A stretch of DNA of 64,000 nucleotides from Podarcis raffonei. Its lineage: Eukaryota; Chordata; Lepidosauria; Squamata; Lacertidae. The stretch is taken from NCBI RefSeq assembly GCF_027172205.1, contig NC_070619.1, positions 1,374,001-1,438,000 on the forward strand. The letters are read 5' to 3'. The position numbers and the translations under genes are program-made. Below the pieces are notes generated by a model. The model had not been told where the DNA came from, made no database searches, and worked only from the letters and a program-made list of their open reading frames with translations. This document shows, in pieces, positions 11,301 to 23,300 of the stretch; the first letter of the stretch is position 1; each line of letters starts with the position of its first letter.

Positions 11301-14300
11301 TTTGCAGAACCGCCCTCCCTCGAAATGGGCTGCTCATGTGCAGAGTTTGAGGGCAGCCAAACTTACCAGGTTACGCTGAAGGAGACGCAACCGGCGTTTG
11401 AGATCAAATCGTTCAGACGATGGTAGACCCCGCCCCGATATTTGAAGTAGACGTTGAGCTTTGTGAACTCCAGCTGAACGTCGCTGATGTCGTGAAGGAA
11501 GAGGACGAGGATTCCCACGTTGTGGTACCTGAAGGCAACATTGCCAGGAGGAGAGGATACAAGCACAGGTGAGCCCAGCACAACCCTTGACACACACCTG
11601 GGTTCGATTAACGGCATGTAGAGTTTAAGTGCATATACTGGACGGAGAATTTCTGCCCGAGACGCCTGCAAAAGCCACAGTGCTGCCCCAAACAAGAATC
11701 ATAGAATCGTAGAGTTGAAATGTAACCAAGAATCATCTAGTCCAAAGATGGACTGTTTCAAGAGGTGGCAAAGAGATATCTCTAGATTTGTCTGGCAGGG
11801 CAAAAAGCCCAGAATAAAATTTAAGATACTTACGGATGCTAAAGACAGAGGGGGGTTTGCCCTGCCGGACCTTAGACTTTACTATGAATCAGCAGCTTTT
11901 TGCTGGTTGAAGGAATGGCTACTTCTTGAGAACACTAACATTCTAGATATTGAAGGCTACGATAATGTATTCGGGTGGCAAGCATATCTGTGGTATGACA
12001 AGGTTAAAGCGCATAAAGCATTTAAAAACCATATTGTCAGGAAAGCATTGTTTAATGTCCGGATAAGATATAAAGATTTTTTTGGAGAATAAAACTCCAA
12101 GGTGGTTATCACCTATGGAAGCGAAAGCTATGAAAAAACTTAATATGGAGGCTAAATGGCCAAAGTATTGTGAAATTTTGGAACAGGAAGGTGATAAGCT
12201 GAAATTGCAGAGTTATGAGAAGCTTAAAGGGAAGGTGCGAGACTGGTTACATTATTTTCAAATAAGAGAGGTTTATAATCAAGACAGAAAAATTGGTTTC
12301 CAGGTGGAAAAATCAAAGTTGGAAACAGAATTGCTAGAACCCAATGCTAAGATATTATCAAGAATGTATAATTTGCTGTTGAAATGGAGTACTGAGGAAG
12401 AAACGGTAAAATCTGCCATGATTAAATGGGCACAAGATATAGGACACAATATTATGTTTGCTGACTGGGAGCAGTTGTGGACCACTGGGATTAAATTTAC
12501 AGCATGTAATGCCTTAAGAGAGAATATTATGAAAATGACGTACAGGTGGTACATGACCCCAGTCAAGCTTGCAAAAATTTACCATTTGCCCGATAATAAA
12601 TGTTGGAAATGTAAAGAAATTGAAGGCACATTCTTTCACCTTTGGTGGTCGTGCCCGAGGATCAAGGCTTTCTGGGAGATGGTTTATAATGAATTGAAAA
12701 AGATATTCAAATACACTTTTGTGAAGAAACCAGAGGCCTTTCTCCTGGGCATAGTTGGCCAATTGGTGCCAAAGAAGGATAGAACTTTTTTTATGTACGC
12801 TACAGCAGCAGCAAGAATACTCATTGCAAAGCATTGGAAGACACAAGAATTACCCACCTTGGAAGAATGGCAGATGCAAGTAATCGACTATATGGAAATG
12901 GCTGAGATGACTGGCAGAATCCGAGACCAGGGAGAAGAGTTGGTGGAAGAAGATTGGAGGAAATTTAAAATTTATTTACAGAAGCAGTGTAAAATGTATG
13001 AATGCTGATGACATTGAAATGAAATGAAGGGGTTTTAGTGACGAGAGTGAAAGTTTGAAATTATAAATTTGGGAGGTAGGATACTTAAGGACAAAGTGGT
13101 AGGATATTGTCAGGGCTGCCCTAGGTCCCAGCTCACAAAGGACCAACGCTGCTTCGTTGTTAAGTATAAAAGTCTTTATTGAAGTTCAGTTTCACTTCCA
13201 GAGCCGCAGCGCGCAGCCCCACGTCTAAAGTGTCAGACCACTGATGCTCCGTCTGAGTCTCCTCCCCCCTGACACCAATTTAAGACCCTCGCCTTGCTCC
13301 ACCTTCTCCGCTGCTCCTTCCTCCTCTGGGTCCGCCTGCCCGCCGGGGTTCCGCCCTTTCTAGCCTCTTCTCCCGCTGATTCCCCTGAGCCTTCTCCCTC
13401 CCTCCGGCGGGCTTTAGGAGCTGGTTCCCCATCCGGGTCTCCTGCTGTTCCGCGCGCCTGCACATTTGAACTTGGCGCGCGCGCCCAGCCAGCAGCTTTC
13501 CTCCTGACTGTTTCACTGCTGCTGCCACTGCTTCCCCCTTCGGGGGGGCTAGCTGCAACTGACCTCCCTTCCGTTCCCCCACTCTCCGATGGAGGCGTGG
13601 TCAGCCCTGACTCCCTCTCTGGAGGAGACGCTGGCCCTGACACATGTGACTCCTCCCCCCCACTATGCTCTGGTGGGGAAACTGGTCCCGATCCTCCACT
13701 GCTGCTTTGGGGTTCCCCTCTGGCTCCTTGTTTCTGGTGCGTCCCCCCTGGGACCCCCCTTGCCCTGACCATCGGCGCCCCCTTCTGGGAATCTTCTGAT
13801 TCGCTGGAGAAGCTCATGGAATCTCTCGGGCCACTGTCATACTCCCCTACGCTGCCCTCAGATTCTTCCCCTTCGCTCTCCCAATCCTCTCTCCCCAGTG
13901 CTCCTGCTCCTGATTCCCTGACAGATATGAATTTGCTGAACCAACTGTCAAAAAGGGATACAAAAAAGGGAGACGTGAGGAAGTCAGGAAAATAAGTTAA
14001 TTAATGTTGAATAATTAGAAAAGAGTGACTTGTGTTTTTTCTTATTTTACTTCTGTGTGTTGACTGGTTTTTCTTTTTCTTTTTTTCTTTCTTTTCTCTT
14101 TTTTCTTTTTTAGGTTAAATGTTTGTATTTTAGGTATTTTATGTATTGTGAAATCTTGGTTTTGTGCTTTTATTGTCCTTTGTTTGGTGATGTCTTTCCT
14201 TATTGTTAAATTTAATAAAATATTATTATTAAAAACAAAACAAAACAAGAATCATCTAGTCCAACTTCTGCAACCAGGGCACTGAACATCCTGCCATAAA

Positions 14301-17300
14301 TTATGTGGTATGGCAGCATCTTCAGTCACTTGTTCATGGCCTCCTTAAATCTCCACAGTGCTTTGCTGCTGAAATATTACATCTCCAGTCAACACTGAAG
14401 CTGGCACCAGCTGATTTCCAAATAATCACCTGGAGACTCTCCAAGTAGCCGGCGGTGTCTAGAATGAACCCCACCTTTTTCTGGTGAGTAATCTGTGGAG
14501 GGAATCAGAACTTACAGGGTTAAGAAGTTCTGAGTGACGTCTCACATTCTGAGGCGTGGTTTAGAATACTGAGGGGAGTGTTTTCCTGTGTCTCTCTCAG
14601 TGTGTGTTTTGCTCCGTTGCGAGAAAGGAGCAAGATGTGTGCTTTGTCACCAGGAGAGTTATGATGTTTGTTTTGCTACGAGAATAAAGACTTAAAGTAA
14701 GATAAAGGAGACACCGTGCGTTAAGCCTGATTTATTACACACACACGGCAACTGTGGCTACTGTTTCTGTTTCCCGCTGTGTTTACACTCTGCTGAACCG
14801 TGAGAGGAGCCCCGGGAGCAGAATCGCACAGAGGAAGCGTGTGGACCCCCGGCGGGCTGGTAAAGCTACAAATAAATCATTCCATAGGTTATGGGGTTAG
14901 CAAACGCTTTGAAGCAGTTGCAAAGTTTGTGCCTGTGTGTGTGGCCAGCTGAAGAGACGCTGGGGAAACGCAGAAGACGCTAGTCTGCAGCTAAAGACAG
15001 CTGGAGCTGTGCCTACGTTTGAGGCAGGGAGCTCGCTGGGAAGATCTGGTCTGCCGAACCGGGTGCGAGACGAAGCTACTACTGTTCGTATGTAAGCTGG
15101 GCCCCGGGGGAGAAGATGGCAGACAGCCATGAATCGTACGCAGTCCCTTTTGAAAAGGTGGACGGAAGCAAGCCCTGGGTCGCGTGGCAGGCAGTGGGAG
15201 CCAGACCAGAGGGGGCTGGGAGCTGCTCAGAGGAAGCACCAAGCCCAGGAGGGGCTGAGGGATGCCCAGAAAGCCCAGAGGGGGCTGGGACTGTGTTGGG
15301 AGGCTGTTGCAATGCTACAACACGTCTGTCTGATGGGCTGTGTGCTGGAGAGCGGCTGAGAGAGGAAAAGAGAGAAGCAGTGGCAAGCTGTTCCTCTGAA
15401 AACTGTGCACCTAGGAGTGGGGGTGCAGGCCAGGCAGGCCATTCCCAGGGTCTTGAGAGTGCCCAGGCTGTTTGGCAGAAGCTGGAGAGGGTTTGCAGAG
15501 AAACCACAGCGGGAGCCAGAAGCCACGTCCCCAGAAGCAGTATGGCCTCAAGGAGCACTGCTGGCAAGGTTGGGGGGGCAGAGAAGACCAAAGACAAGTT
15601 TGCAAAGTTTTCCACTCGGCGTTGCTTTGTTTGCAATTCCCCTGAACATCTGCGTCGCTGCTGCCCACAGAGAGCAAGGGAGACAGGGCAGGATGTGTCC
15701 AAGGTCGCTTCCCATGGGAACCAGCCGGGTTTCCATGGCAACCAGGCCTGCAGAGGAGGCAAGCGTGGGAAGCCGCAGATAGTACGTGCTTCAGAGAGGG
15801 AAGAAGGCGCTTATCAGCTAACTGCTTCGATGGCAGTTTTGGAGAACACCTGCAAAAGCCCCAAGGACGGGGGCAGCGGGAAGTCTGTTGTTAAGGCAAC
15901 AAAGAAGGACAGCTCCAGTGAGGAGAGAGTGCTGCGTTGGATTGTGGACTCTGCTGCTAATGCGCATCTAGTCACTGAGACACCTGGTGTCAAGATGAGG
16001 AACTGCAGAGCTGTTTCAGCTGGGAAAACAGTGTGTTTTGCTGATGGGTCACAGAGACGTGTTACTAATGTGGGAAACGTGTTTGTTTCTTTCTTGCAGG
16101 CGCAGCTGGAAGTCTACGTGTCGCCAGGGATAAAACATTGTCGTTTATCTGTACCATGTCTCTTACAGGAGGGGTATATGGTTTGTTTTGAGAAGAATGT
16201 CTGTACAATTTCCAGAGGGGGGAAGCAGCTAGTACGTGTTGAGAGAAATCAGAACAACCTCTTTGTTCTGGAAACACCTCTGGAGGGTGAGGGGAATGCT
16301 GGGAAGGCCACCAGTCACACTCATGTTTCATGTGCTTGCGTGTGGCACAAGAGAATGTCACATGGTTCCTGTGAAGACATTCAGATGTTATCAGAGTGCA
16401 CCAAAGGGTGCAAGGTAAGAGAATGTGGTGAACTTCTGAATTGCAGGGCTTGCAGGAAAGCCAAGAACAAGGGATATAGTTATCCCAGGGTGGAGAGAGT
16501 AACCACAAAGCCTTTCGAGCTTGTACATGCAGACCTTTTTGGTCCCATGCCACAGCCAAGTCTGGGCAAGGCCAAGTTTCTGCTGACGCTGACAGATGAT
16601 TTCACGCAGAACTCATGGGCGTTCACGCTGAGAACGAAGGAGGAGGCAACGCAACTGATCAAAGATTGGGTTGCAGAGGTGGAACTAAGGTTCTCCACCA
16701 CGGTGCAGGGGTTCAAGTGTGACCGAGGGTCAGAGGCCACTGGGTCTGCTCTAAAGAGTTTCTTTCGCCAGAGAGGGATACGTCACAAGGTGACTTCTCC
16801 TCAGGAGAGTGGCGTGGCAGAGCTTAGGAGTAAAGCTCTGGTTCAAGTATCAGAGATTCTACTGTGTGACTCTGGTTTGCCTCAAAGTTTTTGGGGGGAG
16901 GCGGTAAAGACGGCCAATTTCACGATGAACAGGTGCTACAATTCAGTGGTAGGTGACACCCCGTATTTCTTGCTCAACGGAGAGAGGCCGCGGGTGCATT
17001 TCTTTCGTGCGTTCGGTAGCAGAGCCATGGTGCCTGTACCAAAGTTTCAGCAGCAAGAGGGTGGCCCAAGGTACCAGGAAATGATCTTCTGTGGGTATGA
17101 ACCTGCGACAAAGGGGTGGAGATTTGCATATCCAGAAGGTGATCAGACCAAGCTTCTGGTCAGTAAACATGCTGAGTTCTGTGAGCAGGATGGTTGGGCA
17201 AGGCGCAAAGCGAGCCCTGACGTTCACTCAGATTATCTGTCTGAATCTGAGGAGGAGGGAGAGCCAGAGGCTGAACCTGCTGGTGGGGACCAGGTCCCTG

Positions 17301-20300
17301 AACAGAGTAGGGCGTCTCCACAGGTTGTTAAAAGAGTGTCCAAGAGTGAGCCCTCATCTCCTGTTAGCATAATGGAGAAAGCTCACAGACGTGTCAAGTC
17401 AGAGGGGGAGTCGTCTGATGAAGGAGACTCACATGCTGGCCCCAGTGGGTCAGAAGAGTCACCCCAGTTTGTGCCCAGGCGATCATCTCGGGCAACAAAG
17501 GGAATTCCACCTGAGAGGTTTCAGGTCACAAATGCGTGGGTTGGTTTTGCACAGTGCGAACCTGAGATTTGTGAGGAGGTTCAACAGGTGCCTGACAATG
17601 ATGCCAGAAAGGAGCGAAAGGCAGTGGGGAAAGTGCTGAACACTCAGAGGTCTGTGCTTTGCTGCTGAAATATTACATCTCCAGTCAACACTGAAGCTGG
17701 CACCAGCTGATTTCCAAATAATCACCTGGAGACTCTCCAAGTAGCCGGCGGTGTCTAGAATGAACCCCACCTTTTTCTGGTGAGTAATCTACTTTTGAAT
17801 TTGGAACATGGAAGAAGCTGGTGCCAAGCCCCTTGCTCTGCTTCCCTCGGGACCTCAACAATGTCGAAGCAACACGATGACCAGACAATCTTTATAGAAT
17901 TCCTTCAAACCATAGCAAGTTCAAAATGAAATCTTTAGACTCAAAGTCTCTGAAAATCTTTAAAGACCCCCCCCCCCCGTCAGCGAGGCCAAGAGGGGGG
18001 TCTTGTTGTCTGGGCAGACCAGGACCTCCAGACACGCTGCCCAGTCACTTTGGAGCAGCAACTCAGACTGGTATCTGCAGCCACTGTGCGCGCTGTGATT
18101 CTCCTGCGGTTTCACTTCACCACCAGAGGTGCACTCCGTTGTCTCTCGAGATGGACGGGTGCCAACAATAATTTTTAAAAAAGCAAGCTGGTGGGAAAGG
18201 CCCTTCTCTGCCCAAGACCCCACAGAGCCTCTCCTAGGCTTTGTATAAGTAGTCTGTGCTAGTGCAATGCGGCACCCTATGCTCCTATTTCAGACGATGA
18301 GGACCAGTGTGGGAAACTCAGGTGTATAAGCCAGGGACCAAATGGCTCCTTCAACCAAGGTTACAGTCGCCAAAATGGAATGTCTAGTTGACATTGGGGA
18401 AAGTCTTATCTTACAAATGATGCGAATGATTCTCAGTTAAACATCCGCCTAGTTCAGAGGACAACCTTGAGCTAAGATAAGAGCCTTGAGAACTTAAAGA
18501 AGAAAAGTCCCTTGATCCAGGGACAGTTTGCATAACTTTTGGTCCATTCCAACCTCTTTTTGACTCCTCCTGCTCAGGCTGCACAAAGAATGCATTTTGG
18601 TTCCTGAGATTCTTTCTGATAAAGGTAAAGGTAAAGGGACCCCTGACCATTAGGTCCAGTCGTGGCCTCATCTCGCTTTATTGGCCAAGGGAGCTGGCAT
18701 ACAGCTTCCGGGTCATGTGGCCAGCATGACTAAGCTGCTTCTGGCGAACCAGAGCAGCACATGGAAACGCAGTTTACCTTCCCACTGGAGTGGTACCTAT
18801 TTATCTACTTGCACTTTGACATGCTTTCGAACTGCTAGGTGGGCAGGAGCAGGGACCAACGGGAGCTCACCCAATGGCGGGGATTCGAACTGCCGACCTT
18901 CTGATCGGCAAGTCCTAGGCTCTGTGGTTTAACCCACAGCGCCACCTGCGTCCCCTCTTTCTGATAGCGCAGATAAAATATAGTGGATAGAATTATACCG
19001 AATGGGGTATTAGTGTGTGAAAACAGCCCAGATCCGAGCATCTCCAGGCATGCACCTCCCCATCCTTGCACCCAGGCATCTTCACTTGGTCGCAAAGGGT
19101 CAAAAGCCAGGTTCAAAATGTGCTTGGAGCATGGCTAATTTCAAACACTGAGGACTAGAATCTTACTTTATCCTGCGGGGAAGGACCAGAGTTTGGTGGC
19201 CTTAAACGTGCTCTAAGCACAGAGGACCCAAGGTTCAATCTCCAATAGCATCTCCAGGAAGGGCTGGGTGCCACCCCCAAGTCTGAAACACTGGAGAGCT
19301 GCTGCCACTCAGTGCCGGCAATGCTGAACTAGAGGGACCTTAGTCTGCTTTGGAACCCAGGACTTTGTGCATGCAGAGAGTGCGCTCTGCCACCAAGCAG
19401 AGGTGTAGCCAGGCAGGAAACAAGGGAGGGAGGGAGCATGTGCGGATGGGGACGCACCTGAACATGTAAGAGAAGGTGATGAGCATGAGGGCCACCACGT
19501 GGTGGACGAGCATGACGATCGAGTCCCTGCGCCAAGCGTCCATGTAGAACGTGGCGTAGATGGAGTGGCCGTAGAAGCTGCCTTGCATCAGGTAGGCGAT
19601 GGCAATGCCTGGCGGGACCTCCATGCCCCTCTTCCAGCCTGGAAAGCCACAAAGGAGAAGGGAGAAAGCAAGGTCAGTGAATCATAGAAGGGACCCCCAA
19701 GGGTCATCTAGCCCAACCCCCCCCGCAGTGCAGGAATCAATTATTATTCTAGCTGCCATGGAGAATTTGATCTCACACTCTGGCTTTCCATCTACAGCCC
19801 CCTACCAACTGAGCCAAGGGCTGTGAGAAGCTTGCAAGCAGGGCCAGGGGGCAAGAATAATACAATCAAAGAATTGCAGAGTTGGGAGGGACCCCGAGGG
19901 TCATCCAGTCCACCCCCTGCAATGCAGGAAACTCAGCTAAAGCATCCTTGACAGATGGCCATCCAACCTCTGCTTAAAAACCTCCAAGGAAGTAGAGGCC
20001 ACAGTCTCCTGAGGGAGATCGTTCCACTGTTGAACAGCTCTTACTGTCAGAAAGTTTTTCCTGTTTTTGCTGTCAGAATCTCCTTTCTTGTAACTTGAAG
20101 CCCTGGGTTCAAGTCCTACCCTCCAGAGCAGGAGAAAACAAGCTTGTTCCCTCTTCCACGGGACAGCCCTTCAGATATTAGAAGATGTCTCTCCTCTCTC
20201 CTCTCAGTCTCTTCTCAGTCTCCCAGGCTAAACATACCCAGTTGCTTCAACCATTCCTCATCAGGCTTGGTTTCCAGACCCCTGAACATCTCCTTCACCC

Positions 20301-23300
20301 TCCTCTGCACATACTCCGTCTTGTCAACATCCTTCTTAAATTGTGGCGCCCAGAGCTGGACACAGGACTCCAGGTGGGGTCTGACCAAGGCAGAAGAGAG
20401 CCTTTCCCTTGGCCAGCCTGCTGGGAGCCAAAGCAATTCAAGGGACAGAGTTGCCACACACCCCAGATCCACTCTCACCCCCCATCAGGAACCCCGGATG
20501 CCCCAGAATCCTGCAAAGTCATACCAACAAGGAAAGAACAAAGCCTGCTAGCTAGTGGGTGTCCTGAATGGACATTCTGGGCTGTCACCACAAGGGGGCA
20601 TTGCTGCAAAAAAATGAATTAAAATTAATTCACTTTTGGGTCCCATCCTATCCCCAGAGGCACCTGTGATTTTGCAGCTGCAGAAATGCAGGCACCGCAT
20701 TATCTATTTTGCAAAAAAGGGAAAACATCTAGTGAAAGTGAACTATTAGGTTTTCATACACGCAGAAGGAAGGAAGGGAAGTTTATTTTAGAAATAATAA
20801 TTGTTGAACTATTGTGGATTGACAATTGGATGAACAGCCTCACTTGTAGATATTGGAAGTGTTAAAATATTGTACATGCAGGAATTGGCAAGTGGAGAGC
20901 TGATGGTTCAGGGGGAAAAGTTAAAAGCAACAAAAAAAATTTGTAATATAAGATTAATTATAGGGAATGGAAGGTGACTCAGAAATAACTAGGAAAATAA
21001 TGCAGCAACAAGAAGAAATTATGGGCACATTAAAGACGGAATGTGGGAGGCCAGTTTTTGGGGAAATTGTATTAAATTTGCTTTTATTTGTTAAAATTTG
21101 GAAAATCAATAAAAATGATTTAGCAAAAAAAAAAAAAAAAAAAAAGAGGCCCTCTTTTATTTTCTTTCAAGGACCAGAGCTTTGTGTGCAGAAGGTTCCT
21201 GGTTTAAGCCTCAATGGTATCTCTGTGTGGGGGAAGGAAACCCAGAGAAGCTGCTGCTGCTGCTGCTGCCAGTGTAGACAGTCTTGGGCCGAAGGAAGGA
21301 CGAGCAGCAGCTGTGAGGCAGCTTCCTTGTTCCCATGGCACCAGCTCTTCATTCATAACCTTGAGGACTAGCACCCTGTCTTGATTTTAGGGGAGGGGTG
21401 ATAGCTTAGCGGCACAGTTCCTGCTGCCAAAAGCAGGCGGGGCAACAAATAAAACTTTTGTCAAGTTTCTTCCCACACGGAGCGAGAGACTCAGCAAGGT
21501 CCATCCTGCATCCAGGGAAGCAGAGAGGCATCATTGGAGTTGAAGGAGACATGCAGGTTCAACTGGCAGCTGCCCTATATAATACAGGATTGTCACGTAT
21601 TTCAATATAAAATGCTATGTCCTGTATTGATACAGTTTTGCCCTGTATTCCAGGCCTTCTCTCTCTCTCTCTGCCAAATTAGGGATACTCTCCAAATGCG
21701 TCTTTGAAAGGCGAGTGAAAGGTCACGTTTTGAAGCTCTGGGTAGCCAAGCACAGACAGATTCACAAATGTCCGTGTCAAATTCTGGAGGGGCCATCCTG
21801 TTAGGCTGCAGTAGCAGACCCTCCCCATGTCCCTATTTTCCAGGGTCAGTCCCAGATTCACAGAAGCCACCCCAGTTTCTGATTTGATCCCGAAATGTCC
21901 CACTTTTCCTCAGGACGTCCCCATTTTCATCGGGAAAATGTTGGAGGGTCTGGATAATAGGATGTTCCTATTTTCATTGGAGAAAATTAATGTTGGCGGG
22001 TATGCAATAGATTGTAATGGATTGCTTTGAAGTCACTTCAGCACCAGATAAAAATAATATCGCCCCGCCAACCACCCCGCCCTGTGCTGTATTTTGCCAG
22101 GACAAAGGTGGCAACCCCAATCTCCGTAGAGGATAGCTGCATATTCCTGCACTGCAGGGGGTTGGACTAGATGATCCTCAGGGTCCCTTCCAACTCTCCA
22201 ATACTATGATTCTACGTCCACCCAAGGGGGGGTGAGGTGAGGGGGTGGCCTGGCAAGAGTCTCAAGGGTTGGACAGAGAGGTTCGCAGGGCCCGAGCTAC
22301 CCTGGGAAAAGGTTTTGCAAGAGGGAAGCCGCTGCCCAAGTCTTGACTTGACCTGCGCTGCTTACCGTACCATAAAAGACGGAAGGAGGGTCGTGGAAAA
22401 AGGGGTATCCAGCGAAGAAGAGCAGGTAGGCGCCGTATGACCAGGCGAGGGTGTAGAAGGCCAGCTTCCAGGCACTCTCGGGCATCTTGGCAGCATCCTT
22501 GGGGGGCAGCTGGCACCACTCAGCGAAGGGCTGGCAGAGAGAAGAAAGGATAGGCTGTTAATGGAGGGAGGTGGAATCCTGACAAGACAAAAGTGCTGCT
22601 TCTAGGGGACAGGGGGGGACGACTCCCTGGTCCTGAATGGGGTAACTGTGCCCCCGAAGGAGCAGGTGCACAGCCTGGGGGTCATTTTGGACTCACAGCT
22701 GTCCATGGAGGCACAGGTCAATCCTGCGTCCAGGGCTGCAGCCGACCCTTCTGCAGTGCAAGAATCTCAACCAAAACATCCACAAAAGATGGCCACTTCC
22801 CATTCCCTACTGAAACTAAAAGGTGGAGGAATGCTTCTGTTTAGAAAAGGCCTTCCCTCCTGAGAGATGGAAATGCCTCTTTTTTGCATCAGGGATGAGG
22901 CACTCTTATCGCTCCAGGTATCGGTAAAGGTAAAGAACCCCGGGCAGTTAAGTTCAGTCAAATTCAACTATGGGGTGCAGCGCTCATCTCCACGTTTAGA
23001 CCGAGGGAGTCGGTGTTCATCCTCAGCTTTCCAGGGCATGTGACCAGCAGGACTAAACCGCTTCTGGCACAACGGGACACCGTGACGGAAACCAGAGTGC
23101 ACAGAAATGCTGTTTACCTTCCCACTGCAGCGGTACCTATTTATCTACTTGCACTGGTGTGCTTTCAAACTGCTAGGTTGGCAGGAGCAGGGACAAAGCA
23201 ATGGGAGCTCACCCCATTGCACGGATTTGAACTGCCAACCGCCACCTGCGTCCCTCTAGCTGCTAGCAAGATATCATTAGAGAGATGATCGGGAACCCGC

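Noticed and set aside
13233-13995. 194- and 233-codon open frames on opposite strands
   Set aside because: Both fall in the GC-rich part of a solo LTR with 5-bp target duplications; Ser/Pro/Gly-rich composition explains the open frames.
14358-14494. Unannotated CERS1 exon (a 40-residue minus-strand frame ends at a GTGAGT-like word on the plus strand)
   Set aside because: CERS1 exons 3 and 4 already join in phase with no missing residues compared with human, and the segment has no homology to the protein.
17654-17790. 137-bp repeat as an LTR of the copia element
   Set aside because: It lacks TG...CA ends, and the right copy is followed by plain flanking DNA. The leader starting TGTGGAGGG is a better LTR candidate.
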